DNA of 64,000 nt, from the NCBI RefSeq assembly GCF_963664915.1, contig NZ_OY761810.1, forward strand, positions 2,742,661 through 2,806,660, written 5' to 3'. The stretch's first letter is position 1, and the number at the start of each line of letters is the position of its first letter. This document shows, one piece after another, positions 16,447 to 24,848 of the stretch. The position numbers and the translations under genes were made by a program. The notes beneath the pieces were generated by a model, which was not told the DNA's origin, made no database searches, and was given only the letters and a program-made list of their open reading frames with translations. This DNA comes from an uncultured Caproiciproducens sp. GTDB lineage: Bacteria > Bacillota > Clostridia > Oscillospirales > Acutalibacteraceae.

Positions 16447-17724
16447 CTAGCCGCTTGCCATACTGACGCTGATATTCGCCATATAGCTTCCATATACCCA
16501 GGAACTCATCGAATTTCCCACGCTGATACTGACCGGCATCTCCGTATGGCCGGTAAAATTCTCTTTGCCAGCCATGTCAATCTGCGCGGAAAGACTGCTT
16601 TCCGTAAGTTTTGAAATTTCGCTCTCAGGACCGACAACCGTAACCGTAAGACTCTTGGTATAAACACTGGAAGTCTTGTCGGCCGACAGATTTTTAACGG
16701 TAAAGTTACTGACTACCATTTGCCTTGTGGACATGGAACTCAAATTGAGCGTAACCTTGGCAGCCGGAACATTGCTCAGATTTTTACAGCTCGCCGGAAG
16801 AGTCACATTTATATCAAAGGAGTTCTTCGTCGGGCTGATGCCTGCAAAATCCAGCGGCGTAAGACTGATTTCAGTCAGATTAGCAAGCACATCCGCCGGG
16901 CCTGCCACCTCGACGGACTGGGGATCGACGGTAACCTGATCAGGCGAAAGAGTCAATCCCGAAGGCTTATTGGTAAAGCTTATACTGAGGGGCAACACCA
17001 GTCTGGAAAGTACAGGGATTGTAACATCCACTTTTTCCTCGCTCATTTTCAGCTTGTTGCTCGTTATTTTATTTCCGTTTGCATCATACATGACTAAATC
17101 TGTTGTAAAGCTCTTCGTCTCTTTCAGCGTGTCGCTGATTTCATATTGAACTGCAATCTTGTTGATCTGAGATACTTCTTTATCGGGTCCTGAAACGGTA
17201 ACCGTATCGCTGCTGAAAGTCGGGACGCTGACAAAATAGGATGGGTCTGATTGATAGCCCACCTTATATCTTATGTCGTTAACTATGGTAAACGTCTTTT
17301 CTGTGTAGCGGTCAACGCTGATAATGGCCTGACTCGGAGAAATGGAAACCGCCTCGTAATCGGTAAGAGTTCCCTTCTTCTGCACGGATAAATTAAACGT
17401 ATAGTTGCCGGGGCTTGTGATGGTTGACGCCAGTTGAGCAACTACCTGCATATCGGAAGCCTTAATCTGATTGACGATCAGGCTGTTCCCTTTAATGGAT
17501 ACGATAGCCGTCGCATCTATTGGGCTGAAAACTTTTAATCCATCCTCTTGCGCGGCGTCCGAAAGCTTAATGGTTATCGGTACATCGATGATTTGACGGG
17601 GAAACTCCTCGGTGTTTGCGGTAGCCATAAAGATCCATAAAACGATTGAGAAAAATACTGAAAACAACATCACAAATTTATCGTCGTAAAACAAATTGCT
17701 TATACTGAATTTTTTTTGCTTCAT
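16447..17724 (-). CDS. cdaR: YbbR-domain protein, CdaA regulator CdaR
   Basis: A 425-residue membrane-anchored protein. One N-terminal transmembrane helix (about residues 17-38) is followed by an extracytoplasmic region of four YbbR-type beta-rich repeats, each about 80 residues. In Firmicutes YbbR/CdaR binds the membrane cyclase CdaA and tunes c-di-AMP synthesis. The start at 17724 is chosen because ATG overlaps the cdaA stop (ATGA) and GGAGGG precedes it. The usual third gene, glmM, does not follow; a terminator does. Confidence 0.93.
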   Translation of the reverse strand: MKQKKFSISNLFYDDKFVMLFSVFFSIVLWIFMATANTEEFPRQIIDVPITIKLSDAAQEDGLKVFSPIDATAIVSIKGNSLIVNQIKASDMQVVAQLASTITSPGNYTFNLSVQKKGTLTDYEAVSISPSQAIISVDRYTEKTFTIVNDIRYKVGYQSDPSYFVSVPTFSSDTVTVSGPDKEVSQINKIAVQYEISDTLKETKSFTTDLVMYDANGNKITSNKLKMSEEKVDVTIPVLSRLVLPLSISFTNKPSGLTLSPDQVTVDPQSVEVAGPADVLANLTEISLTPLDFAGISPTKNSFDINVTLPASCKNLSNVPAAKVTLNLSSMSTRQMVVSNFTVKNLSADKTSSVYTKSLTVTVVGPESEISKLTESSLSAQIDMAGKENFTGHTEMPVSISVGNSMSSWVYGSYMANISVSMASG

Positions 17725-18605
17725 TTTCTTTTCGCCCTCCATATCGAAGGGATTCTGCTCTGGCGTTTTTCGTTCGATTCCGTTTCACTGATCAAAATTA
17801 AACTTTCAAGTTCACTTTTCAGCGTTTCTCTGGTGTAATTTCGCGTCAGCACACCGTTTACCGCAACGGAAATCTGACCCGTTTCTTCAGAAACAACGAC
17901 AATAACAGCATCTGAGTTCTCACTCATGCCGATAGCAGCCCGATGGCGCGTGCCAAGCTCAATGCTGACACTGTCGCTCTTCGTCAGCGGCAAAATGCAG
18001 CCCGCGGCATACAGCATGCCGTCACGCATAATCATAGCGCCGTCGTGAAGCGGAGCCTTATTGAAAAATATATTGCAGATAATAGGCGCGGAGGGAATAG
18101 CATTCACCACCGTACCCGTATCAATAATATCGCCCAGTTTCGTCTGCATTTCAAAGACGATCAGAGCACCGGTTTTTTGTTTCTGCAAAACAGCCGCGGC
18201 GTCCACAACGGCATTCATACCCCTGCGGTTTTGCTGCCTCAACGTTTCAATATCATCTGGCGAAACCCCAAACGTCCAATGTTTATTTCCTATTCCACTG
18301 CGTCCTATCTGCTCGAGTGCGCGCCGGATTTCCGGCTGAAAAACCACCATAAAGGCGATGACACTGAACTGGAAAAAATAGGTCAGCAGATTTTTCATCA
18401 TATAAAGCTTAAGAACATAGGATACGCCCCATACCGCCAGCAGGACGATAATTCCTTTGACAAGCTGTTCTGCCCTTGTTTCGCGAACCAGTTTTATTCC
18501 ACTGTATATAATAAAGGAAACCAGAATAACGTCTAACGCATCGGAAACCCGAAACAGTTTCACAAGGCCGATAAACGAATTCCATATGGTTACAATTAAG
18601 TCCAT
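17721..18605 (-). CDS. cdaA: diadenylate cyclase CdaA (c-di-AMP synthase)
   Basis: A 294-residue membrane enzyme with three N-terminal helices (about residues 25-43, 50-68, 75-90) and a DAC domain. It carries the catalytic DGA (188-190) and RHR (220-222) motifs. It joins two ATP to c-di-AMP, an essential second messenger for potassium/osmolyte balance and cell-wall homeostasis. It is translationally coupled to cdaR through a 4-nt overlap. Confidence 0.97.
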   Translation of the reverse strand: MDLIVTIWNSFIGLVKLFRVSDALDVILVSFIIYSGIKLVRETRAEQLVKGIIVLLAVWGVSYVLKLYMMKNLLTYFFQFSVIAFMVVFQPEIRRALEQIGRSGIGNKHWTFGVSPDDIETLRQQNRRGMNAVVDAAAVLQKQKTGALIVFEMQTKLGDIIDTGTVVNAIPSAPIICNIFFNKAPLHDGAMIMRDGMLYAAGCILPLTKSDSVSIELGTRHRAAIGMSENSDAVIVVVSEETGQISVAVNGVLTRNYTRETLKSELESLILISETESNEKRQSRIPSIWRAKRK

Positions 18606-18645
18606 AACTTACTTCCTTCCGTTAGAATAAAACACATCCAATATA

Positions 18646-18673
18646 ATTTTATCATATATAATACGATATGCAA
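18646..18673 (-). promoter_or_regulatory. possible cdaA promoter
   Basis: On the minus strand: TTGCAT, 16 nt, TAAAAT, about 40 nt before the cdaA start. Confidence 0.45.
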
Positions 18674-18678
18674 TCCTT

Positions 18679-19827
18679 TTATCTATTTTTTTGGATTATT
18701 TTCTTCAAAGAAACGACAAAACTGTTGATTTCGCTCGTATTGCTGAAAGCGGATGGACAAACACGCACCGCCCCCTGTGTTAAGGTTCCCATAAAATCAT
18801 GTGCGGCAGGCGCGCAGTGCAGTCCCGCACGCACTGCGATTCCGTAAGTGTTGAGCTTTTGGGCAATCGTCTCGCTTGAAACATCGCCGACATTGAACGA
18901 AAGTACCGGTACAAAATAGGGTGAAACCGGCTCTGCAGTATAAAGCTTAACATTTTCAATCTCTGACATTTTTCTATATAAATATTGAATGAGCGACATT
19001 TCGTGCTTATAAATCGTCTGGATCCCACGGTTTTCGACAAACTCAATTCCTGCCCGCAATCCTGCGATTCCCTGCATATTTTGGGTACCGCTTTCCATGC
19101 GGTCAGGCATGGTCTCGGGCTGATCCAGTGAAATGGAATTCGTTCCGGTACCGCCTTCAATAATCGTACTCAGATTTGAATCATTCGGCGTGATAAGCAT
19201 GCCGGTTCCCATGGGGCCGTAAAGTCCTTTATGACCCGCAAGGCACAGGTAATCGAAACCGCCGTCCGCCATATCAATCGGCAAAACGCCGGCCGACTGC
19301 GCACAGTCTATTGCGATCGGCACGCCGTAAACATGTCCCAAAGCAGCAATACGCTCCACAGGCAGCCGAATTCCCCAAACGTTAGAGGCATGCGTGCAGA
19401 CAATGAGTTTCGTGTTTTCTGTGAGCGCACTGCGGAAGGCGTTCACAGTGGCATCGTTGTCGCCCGGAAAAACCTTTGCTCTCGTAACAGTAATTCCGGA
19501 TTCCATAAGCTTTTGCAAAGGCCGCATAACGGCATTGTGCTCAAGGCACGAGGTAACTACATGGTCGCCGGGCTTCAGCAGTCCCTTTAGAACATAATTC
19601 AGCGCATGCGTACAGTTCAATGTAAACGCAACGCATTCCGGCCCGGGTGCATTAAAAAAACCGGCCGCTGCCGTACGACAGCGGTAAATTTCCTCTGCCG
19701 CTGCAAGCGACATGCTGTGACCGGCACGTCCGGGGTTGGCCCCGTAGTTTTTCAGAGCAGAATTAACCGCGTTTTGAACGGAAATCGGCTTTGGATACGT
19801 AGTCGCCGCGTTATCAAGATATATCAT
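18679..19827 (-). CDS. class V aminotransferase, cysteine desulfurase family
   Basis: A 382-residue PLP enzyme. The PLP-binding Lys200 lies in AGHKG, and the reactive Cys338 in GLHCAP matches the group-II (SufS/CsdB-like) desulfurase active loop. The N-terminus MIYLDNAATTYPKP is typical. The reaction is Cys to Ala plus persulfide, or selenocysteine to Ala plus selenide. It overlaps by 4 nt a DUF3343 gene, a family proposed to carry Se or S, which suggests a sulfur/selenium transfer pair. No iscU or sufU is adjacent. Confidence 0.9.
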   Translation of the reverse strand: MIYLDNAATTYPKPISVQNAVNSALKNYGANPGRAGHSMSLAAAEEIYRCRTAAAGFFNAPGPECVAFTLNCTHALNYVLKGLLKPGDHVVTSCLEHNAVMRPLQKLMESGITVTRAKVFPGDNDATVNAFRSALTENTKLIVCTHASNVWGIRLPVERIAALGHVYGVPIAIDCAQSAGVLPIDMADGGFDYLCLAGHKGLYGPMGTGMLITPNDSNLSTIIEGGTGTNSISLDQPETMPDRMESGTQNMQGIAGLRAGIEFVENRGIQTIYKHEMSLIQYLYRKMSEIENVKLYTAEPVSPYFVPVLSFNVGDVSSETIAQKLNTYGIAVRAGLHCAPAAHDFMGTLTQGAVRVCPSAFSNTSEINSFVVSLKKIIQKNR

Positions 19828-20051
19828 GCAGTCCCGTCTCTTTCCGCTCGCCCAAGTATTCTTATGCCCAATTCGGTTAATATTTTTTCAGCTTCATCAG
19901 TTCTGTTGGGAACATATATACTATAACCGCAGCCGGTGCTTGCGCTGCTCGGTAGTCTTTCTACATATGCTTTTATTCCATCATTTAATAAGATATCGCG
20001 GCTTTTCATGGCATACGTGATCGAACTTACCATAATCAACGGTTTGCTCAT
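19824..20051 (-). CDS. DUF3343 putative Se/S carrier-like protein
   Basis: A 75-residue protein with the DUF3343 pattern: an N-terminal PLIMVSSITYAMKSRDIL, then SSASTGCGYSIYV with a single Cys near residue 41, and a C-terminal ILTELGI segment. The single Cys is the presumed carrier residue. The start at 20051 follows AGAGAGGTG; the upstream in-frame GTG is part of that site. Its stop overlaps the start of the desulfurase, so the two are translationally coupled. Confidence 0.85.
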   Translation of the reverse strand: MSKPLIMVSSITYAMKSRDILLNDGIKAYVERLPSSASTGCGYSIYVPNRTDEAEKILTELGIRILGRAERDGTA

Positions 20052-20111
20052 GGTAATCACCTCTCTGTTTTTATTACAGAGTATGCCGGAAATATGCCTT
20101 TTGACTATTGA

Positions 20112-20585
20112 TTATGATTCAATGACGCAAACCGCGTGAGCGGCAATTCCCTCACCCGCACCGGTAAACCCAAGGTTTTCCTCGGTAGTGGCCTTCACGC
20201 TGATTTGTTCCAACTGTATCGCGCAGGCCTCGGCCAATTTTTCCCTCATTGTTTTAATATATGATCTCAACTTCGGAGCCTGCGCAATGACCGTTGCGTC
20301 AATATTCCCGATGCGATAATTTTTTTTCGCAAGAAATGTGCAGACCTGTGAAAGGAGTTTAAGGCTGTCCGCATTCTCATAAGTCGGGTCCGTATCCGGA
20401 AAAAATGTTCCGATATCGCCAAGAGCGGCGGCGCCTAAAAGCGAATCGGCGATTGCATGCGCAAGCACATCGGCGTCGGAATGACCCAGAAGGCCCTTTT
20501 CATACGGAATTTCAACACCGCCTATAATCAGCTTTCTGCCCTCCACCAAACGGTGAACGTCATAGCCGTGACCTATTCTTATCAT
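20112..20585 (-). CDS. ispF: 2-C-methyl-D-erythritol 2,4-cyclodiphosphate synthase
   Basis: A 157-residue enzyme of the MEP isoprenoid pathway, which cyclises CDP-methylerythritol 2-phosphate. The metal-binding DVH motif (residues 9-11) and [20 protein letters not shown] with its His near 35-55 are present, as is the C-terminal [16 protein letters not shown]. It overlaps ispD by 4 nt. Confidence 0.97.
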   Translation of the reverse strand: MIRIGHGYDVHRLVEGRKLIIGGVEIPYEKGLLGHSDADVLAHAIADSLLGAAALGDIGTFFPDTDPTYENADSLKLLSQVCTFLAKKNYRIGNIDATVIAQAPKLRSYIKTMREKLAEACAIQLEQISVKATTEENLGFTGAGEGIAAHAVCVIES

Positions 20586-21286
20586 TTGATCCCCCTGCTT
20601 TTCAAAATTGCTTCTGCAATTCCGACATCTTCAATCGTTGTAAGTTTCATATTCGTATATGTTCCCATGCACAAATGCACCTTAACCCCTATGTGTTCAA
20701 CAAGCTGACAGTCATCCGTATAGTCTCCGCCATTCACAAGAGCCTGTTCCATTGCCTTCTGATAGAGCCGCCGTTCAAAAACCTGCGGTGTCTGAACAGC
20801 CCAAAGGGTGGAACGCTCCGGAGTGGAAACCACATAATTATTTTTCCCGATTACTTTTATTGTATCCTTAACGGGAACCGCAAGCGCCGACGCACCGCAT
20901 TGAAAGGCATCTTCTACAGAAGCGTCTATTTCTTCTGGCGTAATCAGCGCCCTCGCACCGTCATGGACGGCGAAATATGCGATATTTTCCGGTACCGCTG
21001 AAACACCGGCAGCAACAGACTGCTGCCGGGTAATTCCTCCTTCGACAATAGAAATTACTTTTTCAATTTTAAATTTTTGAATACAATCTTTGACCAAATC
21101 GATATCTTCACGCCGACTGACCACGACAGTACATTGAATCAGTTCGGCGGCATCAAAGGCTGAAAGTGTGCGCGCAATGGCCGGTACGCCGCAAAGAGGA
21201 ACAAACTGCTTCGAAAAACCGAATGCCATGCGAGTGGAATTTCCGGCGGCAACAACAATTGCACAGCAGCGAGATTTCATTCCCAT
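20582..21286 (-). CDS. ispD: 2-C-methyl-D-erythritol 4-phosphate cytidylyltransferase
   Basis: A 234-residue nucleotidyltransferase that makes CDP-methylerythritol from CTP. The N-terminal CTP-binding loop [18 protein letters not shown] (residues 10-27) and [10 protein letters not shown] near 100-115 are diagnostic. ispD-ispF form a two-gene operon. The start follows AAGGGACG; a second in-frame ATG two codons later is possible. Confidence 0.97.
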   Translation of the reverse strand: MGMKSRCCAIVVAAGNSTRMAFGFSKQFVPLCGVPAIARTLSAFDAAELIQCTVVVSRREDIDLVKDCIQKFKIEKVISIVEGGITRQQSVAAGVSAVPENIAYFAVHDGARALITPEEIDASVEDAFQCGASALAVPVKDTIKVIGKNNYVVSTPERSTLWAVQTPQVFERRLYQKAMEQALVNGGDYTDDCQLVEHIGVKVHLCMGTYTNMKLTTIEDVGIAEAILKSRGIK

Positions 21287-21324
21287 ATAAGTCGTCCCTT
21301 TCTTTTTTCGATCGAATGTTTATT

Positions 21325-21353
21325 ATTATAATATTTTATTCTCCGCGGCGCAA
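21325..21353 (-). promoter_or_regulatory. possible ispD promoter
   Basis: On the minus strand: TTGCGC, 17 nt, TATAAT. Exact -10, weak -35. Confidence 0.4.
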
Positions 21354-21481
21354 TTACAATCCTGTCATAAATAGAAAATTAAAATTATGTTAACATTTGG
21401 AAGCGGCAATGCATCTATTGTATTTCGATTAGTCTTAGTATATATTAATTATATGAATAAAAATAAGGAGTTGGTGATGAT

Positions 21482-21961
21482 ATGAGCGAGTTACCGGCAA
21501 AAAAAGTGTCGGATTCTGAAACTGAACAGATTCAATTTGTTTTTGAAAACCATTTGAATGGTCAGGGACGTGTTTTCGGCGGTCAGCTCGCCTCCTGGAT
21601 TGACATTGTCGCAGGCGTCGTGGCCCGCAGACACTCCAATAATAATGTCACCACGGCGGAAATTGACACTCTCCAATTTAAAAACCCTGTTTACGCTACG
21701 AATCTGGTTGTTCTGCACGGTAAAATAACCTACGTCGGCACTTCCTCCATGGAAGTACGCGTCGACAGCTTTTCGGAGGATTTATTGGGGCAGAGAAGGC
21801 TTGTGAACACGGCCTATCTTGTCTTGGTGGCACTTGACGATAATGAAAAACCGATCCCAGTTCCAAGGCTGATCTGCGAAACTTTTCAGGAAAAAATGGA
21901 ATGGGAAGCAGGAGAAAAGCGGCGTGATTTGCGTAGGCAGCGCCGTTTGGAAGCTTATTAA
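21482..21961 (+). CDS. acyl-CoA thioesterase, hotdog fold
   Basis: A 159-residue protein of the YciA/BFIT-type acyl-CoA thioesterase group. It shows NHLNGQGRVFGGQLASWIDI near residues 24-43, where the family has its catalytic Asn/Asp and the GG-turn, and TAEIDTLQFKNPV near 57-69. It hydrolyses acyl-CoA in the cytoplasm; chain-length preference is unknown. The start follows AAGGAGTTGGTGAT. The MITE-like element lies 10 nt after the stop. Confidence 0.85.
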   Translation: MSELPAKKVSDSETEQIQFVFENHLNGQGRVFGGQLASWIDIVAGVVARRHSNNNVTTAEIDTLQFKNPVYATNLVVLHGKITYVGTSSMEVRVDSFSEDLLGQRRLVNTAYLVLVALDDNEKPIPVPRLICETFQEKMEWEAGEKRRDLRRQRRLEAY

Positions 21962-21970
21962 ATCAACATG

Positions 21971-22119
21971 GGGGCTGTTGCAAAATAGCTCTGAATAATA
22001 AAAATATACAAAAAGTTAGCCTGAAAGAACGTTTTACAACGCTTTTTCAGGCTTTTTCTTGGCTATTTAAGAATATATTTGTGCAATTTGCTATCACAAA
22101 TTCATTTTGCAACAGCCCC
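21971..22119 (+). mobile_element. MITE-like element, copy 1 (149 bp)
   Basis: It is bounded by perfect 16-bp terminal inverted repeats GGGGCTGTTGCAAAAT and has no ORF. A near-identical copy is at 48333-48480. Counting by eye gives about 8 differences, roughly 95% identity. The ends resemble the CTGTTGCAAA-type ends of several Firmicutes insertion sequences, but no transposase is in the window. An internal hairpin (AGCCTGAAA...TTTTTCAGGCT) followed by TTTTTC could terminate the thioesterase transcript. No clear target duplication was seen. Confidence 0.8.
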
Positions 22120-22212
22120 TTCTTTTTCTTCTAATCGAATTTTTAATCACTTTATGAATTTATCATATTTTTGGAGATATACTAAACATACCAATGTAAA
22201 GGAGTGGATTTT

Positions 22213-22389
22213 ATTCCTGACCAACCAAATAAACAAGGATCTATAAACACCAGTGATAGCCAAGACAAGATTACGCAGCAGGGAAAACTTCCCAAAGAAG
22301 TTCAAGCTGATCTGTTGGCGGGAGAACCGGATGATTTGGCTATCGATTTTACAAATATCATAGATTATCGTGGTGGTGGATCGAATTGA
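22213..22389 (+). CDS. small acidic hypothetical protein, 58 residues, apparent ATT start
   Basis: The frame is open from 22204, but the only GTG there overlaps the AAAGGAG ribosome site. The codon correctly spaced (8 nt) from the site is ATT at 22213, so a rare ATT start is proposed. The product is hydrophilic and acidic, with LPKEVQADLLAGEPDDLAID in the middle and a C-terminal DYRGGGSN. Its stop codon falls inside a strong terminator hairpin. No family is recognised; no modifying enzyme is adjacent. It could also be untranslated. Confidence 0.5.
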   Translation: MPDQPNKQGSINTSDSQDKITQQGKLPKEVQADLLAGEPDDLAIDFTNIIDYRGGGSN

Positions 22390-22403
22390 TCCACCTTTTT
22401 TAT
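22375..22403 (+). terminator. terminator overlapping the stop of the 58-residue ORF
   Basis: A perfect 8-bp stem GGTGGATC/GATCCACC with a 5-nt loop, then TTTTTTTATT. Confidence 0.9.
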
Positions 22404-22410
22404 TATAGAA

Positions 22411-22474
22411 AATAAAAAAATGCTCCTTTACTTCAAAGGCAGAATAAAATTCATACACAATAAAGTAAAGGAGC
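22411..22474 (-). terminator. terminator of spo0A
   Basis: On the minus strand, a 12-bp stem (22422-22433 with 22463-22474) and long AT-rich loop are followed by ATTTTTTTATTTTC. Confidence 0.8.
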
Positions 22475-22487
22475 TTATTGCAAAATT

Positions 22488-23273
22488 TTAACTTGCGCTC
22501 TTCATGTGGAGTCTGAGTCTATCGCTGATCATAGCAATAAACTCGGAATTGGTTGGTTTTCCACGCGTATTGTGAATTGTGTAGCCAAAATAGGAATTGA
22601 GAATGTCAACATCGCCGCGATCCCACGCAACCTCTATTGCATGACGGATTGCCCGTTCCACACGTGAAGCCGTTGTATCATATTGTTTTGCCACATTAGG
22701 GTAAAGCTGTTTTGTCACGGCATTAATAATATCAGGTGTCTCAATTGCCATTATAATTGAATCCCTCAGATAATGATAACCTTTAATATGAGCAGGAACT
22801 CCTATTTGATGGAGTATTTCAGTCACCTGAATTTCAAGCGAGGGTTCTGCCGCAGCCGGCGCCTGCTGTCTGGCTGGAATCTTTTGAGTCAATCCGGAAA
22901 AAGAACATAGCTGAATAATTCTGTCGGATAAATCAGCGGCATTGAATGGATAAATCGCGAAATAAGCCGCACCCGACATCATCACTTCACGCTCTAAAGC
23001 AGGACTGGTAAAATTGGAAATAATTACAAACATCGGTTCGACTCCCGATCCTTTTGCCTGAGTCGCCTTCATCACGCCTATACCGTCTAAACGGGGCATA
23101 AACAAATCAGCAAGTACAACATCAGGATGGACAGTTTCGATTTTTTCGAGCAGTTTCATGCCATCTTTTTGCGTATAGATTATTTCCATGCCTGATTGTT
23201 CAAAAATTCGACCGTAATCACGGTTAAATTCTGCACTGTCATTTGCTATGAGAAGTTTAATACGCTTTTCCAT
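22488..23273 (-). CDS. spo0A: sporulation transcription factor Spo0A
   Basis: A 261-residue response regulator. The receiver domain has the acidic pocket Asp12 and the phospho-acceptor Asp56 in DVVLADLFMPRLDG. A Pro/Ala-rich linker near 130-145 joins the Spo0A-specific DNA-binding domain, which contains TTASRVERAIRHAIE and SYFGYTIHNTRGKPTNSEFI. Phosphorylated Spo0A is the master switch for sporulation. The gene has its own promoter and terminator, downstream of spoIVB, the conserved order. recN, often upstream of spoIVB, is absent. Confidence 0.98.
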   Translation of the reverse strand: MEKRIKLLIANDSAEFNRDYGRIFEQSGMEIIYTQKDGMKLLEKIETVHPDVVLADLFMPRLDGIGVMKATQAKGSGVEPMFVIISNFTSPALEREVMMSGAAYFAIYPFNAADLSDRIIQLCSFSGLTQKIPARQQAPAAAEPSLEIQVTEILHQIGVPAHIKGYHYLRDSIIMAIETPDIINAVTKQLYPNVAKQYDTTASRVERAIRHAIEVAWDRGDVDILNSYFGYTIHNTRGKPTNSEFIAMISDRLRLHMKSAS

Positions 23274-23306
23274 TTTGAGTCCCCCTAATAGATTTAATTT
23301 AACGTT

Positions 23307-23335
23307 ATATTACCATATGTTGGAAAAAATGGCAA
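23307..23335 (-). promoter_or_regulatory. spo0A promoter
   Basis: On the minus strand: TTGCCA, 17 nt, TAATAT, about 35 nt before the start codon. Confidence 0.65.
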
Positions 23336-23391
23336 TAGGTTGTAAAAATATTTTTTGCTATAAAGGGGAATTATAAATGTGTCGCACCGCA

Positions 23392-24624
23392 TTAGGAAGC
23401 TTTTAATTTGTCATCAGAGCTAATACTTTGTGAGACCGATAGCATATTTTCAGCGAAAATGCCATATCCTCGTGTCGGATCATTGACAAAAACATGCGTG
23501 ACCGCACCGATAATTTTTCCATTTTGGATAATCGGGCTTCCGCTCATTCCCTGAACGATTCCTCCTGTAGAGTTGAGCAATTTTTTATCAGTAATATGCA
23601 AAACCATGTTTTTACTTTGTAAATTTTCACGATAATCAATTTTTTCGATTTCTGCGGTAAAATATTGAGGTCTTCCGCCGTCGATTGTGGAAAGAATATT
23701 AACGGGACCGGTTTTCACTTCCTGTTTCATAGCCACTTCCAACGCATCACCTTTTGGGGCTGTATTCAGAGTCCCGTAAACACCCGCGGATACATTGGCA
23801 TCAAGCGTACCCATTGCGGTGTCGGTTGTAAAATATCCGCGAAGCTCACCGGGACTCCCTTTTTCGCCTTTCGTAATTCCGCTGATTGTCACCGGAACGA
23901 TATCTCCGCTCAACAGCGGCATCAATTCATTGGTGTCCGTGTCGCAGACACCATGCCCCAAACCAGCGAAACATTTTGTGACGGGATTATAAAAGGTAAG
24001 CGTACCGATTCCCGCGGTGTTGTCGCGCAGCCATACACCGACCCTGTAGACGGAGTCAACCTCGGATTTTACAGGCTGCACGGCTGTTGTAAAGCTTTCG
24101 CCTTCCCGGTTAACGTTAAATACGAGGCTTTTTCCTTCGCTACCGGAAGCGGCGTTGATAATTTCCGCATTTGTGTTGACTTTTTTGCCATCGACCGCCG
24201 TAATAATATCGCCGACTTTTAATCCGGCTACGGCTGCGGGATTAATTGTCCCGGACGAAGTTTTGATATCCGCAACACCGACTACAACAACACCATCTGT
24301 AAACAGCTTAATTCCAAACGGCGTGCCGCATGGAACAAGCAAAGTTTCTTTAACGACATTTATATTGACTGTTTTAATCGGAATCACGTGATAGAGCATC
24401 AATTTTGCTTTATAGCTTTTATTTGGTGTTGAACCCACGCCGGTGGAAATATCGGCGCCATTTTCAGCCACCGCCGTGATTGCATCAGAACCCCATTGCA
24501 GACTGCTTCCGGCAGTAATTTTATAGGAATCGGGTGTGAAATAATCAGCCATGCCGATACTGACAACATATAAGAGTGTCAGCACAGCCGCGAATGCGGT
24601 TAATCCTTTTAGAAATTTTTTCAA
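23392..24624 (-). CDS. spoIVB: SpoIVB peptidase
   Basis: A 410-residue serine protease (family S55) that signals across the spore inner membranes to activate pro-sigma-K processing. It has one N-terminal transmembrane helix (about residues 8-27), a PDZ domain near 105-190, and the S55 domain with its His in GLGHGVCD near 220 and nucleophile Ser363 in GMSGSP. The TTG start at 24624 follows AGGAGGTG; the open frame extends upstream with an ATG but without a ribosome site. Confidence 0.96.
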   Translation of the reverse strand: MKKFLKGLTAFAAVLTLLYVVSIGMADYFTPDSYKITAGSSLQWGSDAITAVAENGADISTGVGSTPNKSYKAKLMLYHVIPIKTVNINVVKETLLVPCGTPFGIKLFTDGVVVVGVADIKTSSGTINPAAVAGLKVGDIITAVDGKKVNTNAEIINAASGSEGKSLVFNVNREGESFTTAVQPVKSEVDSVYRVGVWLRDNTAGIGTLTFYNPVTKCFAGLGHGVCDTDTNELMPLLSGDIVPVTISGITKGEKGSPGELRGYFTTDTAMGTLDANVSAGVYGTLNTAPKGDALEVAMKQEVKTGPVNILSTIDGGRPQYFTAEIEKIDYRENLQSKNMVLHITDKKLLNSTGGIVQGMSGSPIIQNGKIIGAVTHVFVNDPTRGYGIFAENMLSVSQSISSDDKLKAS

Positions 24625-24781
24625 ATTTTCACCTCCTTGCGCCGCACTATTAATCTGCCACGAGACGGTGAAAATATTATGACAATTCTCTTTATTATTG
24701 GAATAAACTGGAATAATTTTCTCCAGCCCCGCTGTTTTCGGTGGGAATTGGCTGCATTTGCTTAAATTGGGATGAAATCGC

Positions 24782-24817
24782 AAAAAAACCGCGGCATTTA
24801 TAGCTGCGGTTTTTTTG
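24782..24817. terminator. terminator of the potABCD operon (both strands)
   Basis: A 15-bp A-rich/T-rich stem (24782-24796 with 24802-24816), with a T-run on either strand. It lies between potD and spoIVB. Confidence 0.85.
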
Positions 24818-24848
24818 ATTCATTTTTTTAATTTTGAAAATTTTATTT

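Noticed and set aside
24625..24783. Longer spoIVB from an upstream ATG and a sigma-G promoter
   Set aside because: The extension lacks a ribosome site and a signal-like sequence. A CATAATA element exists upstream, but no matching -35 was found at 16-18 nt.
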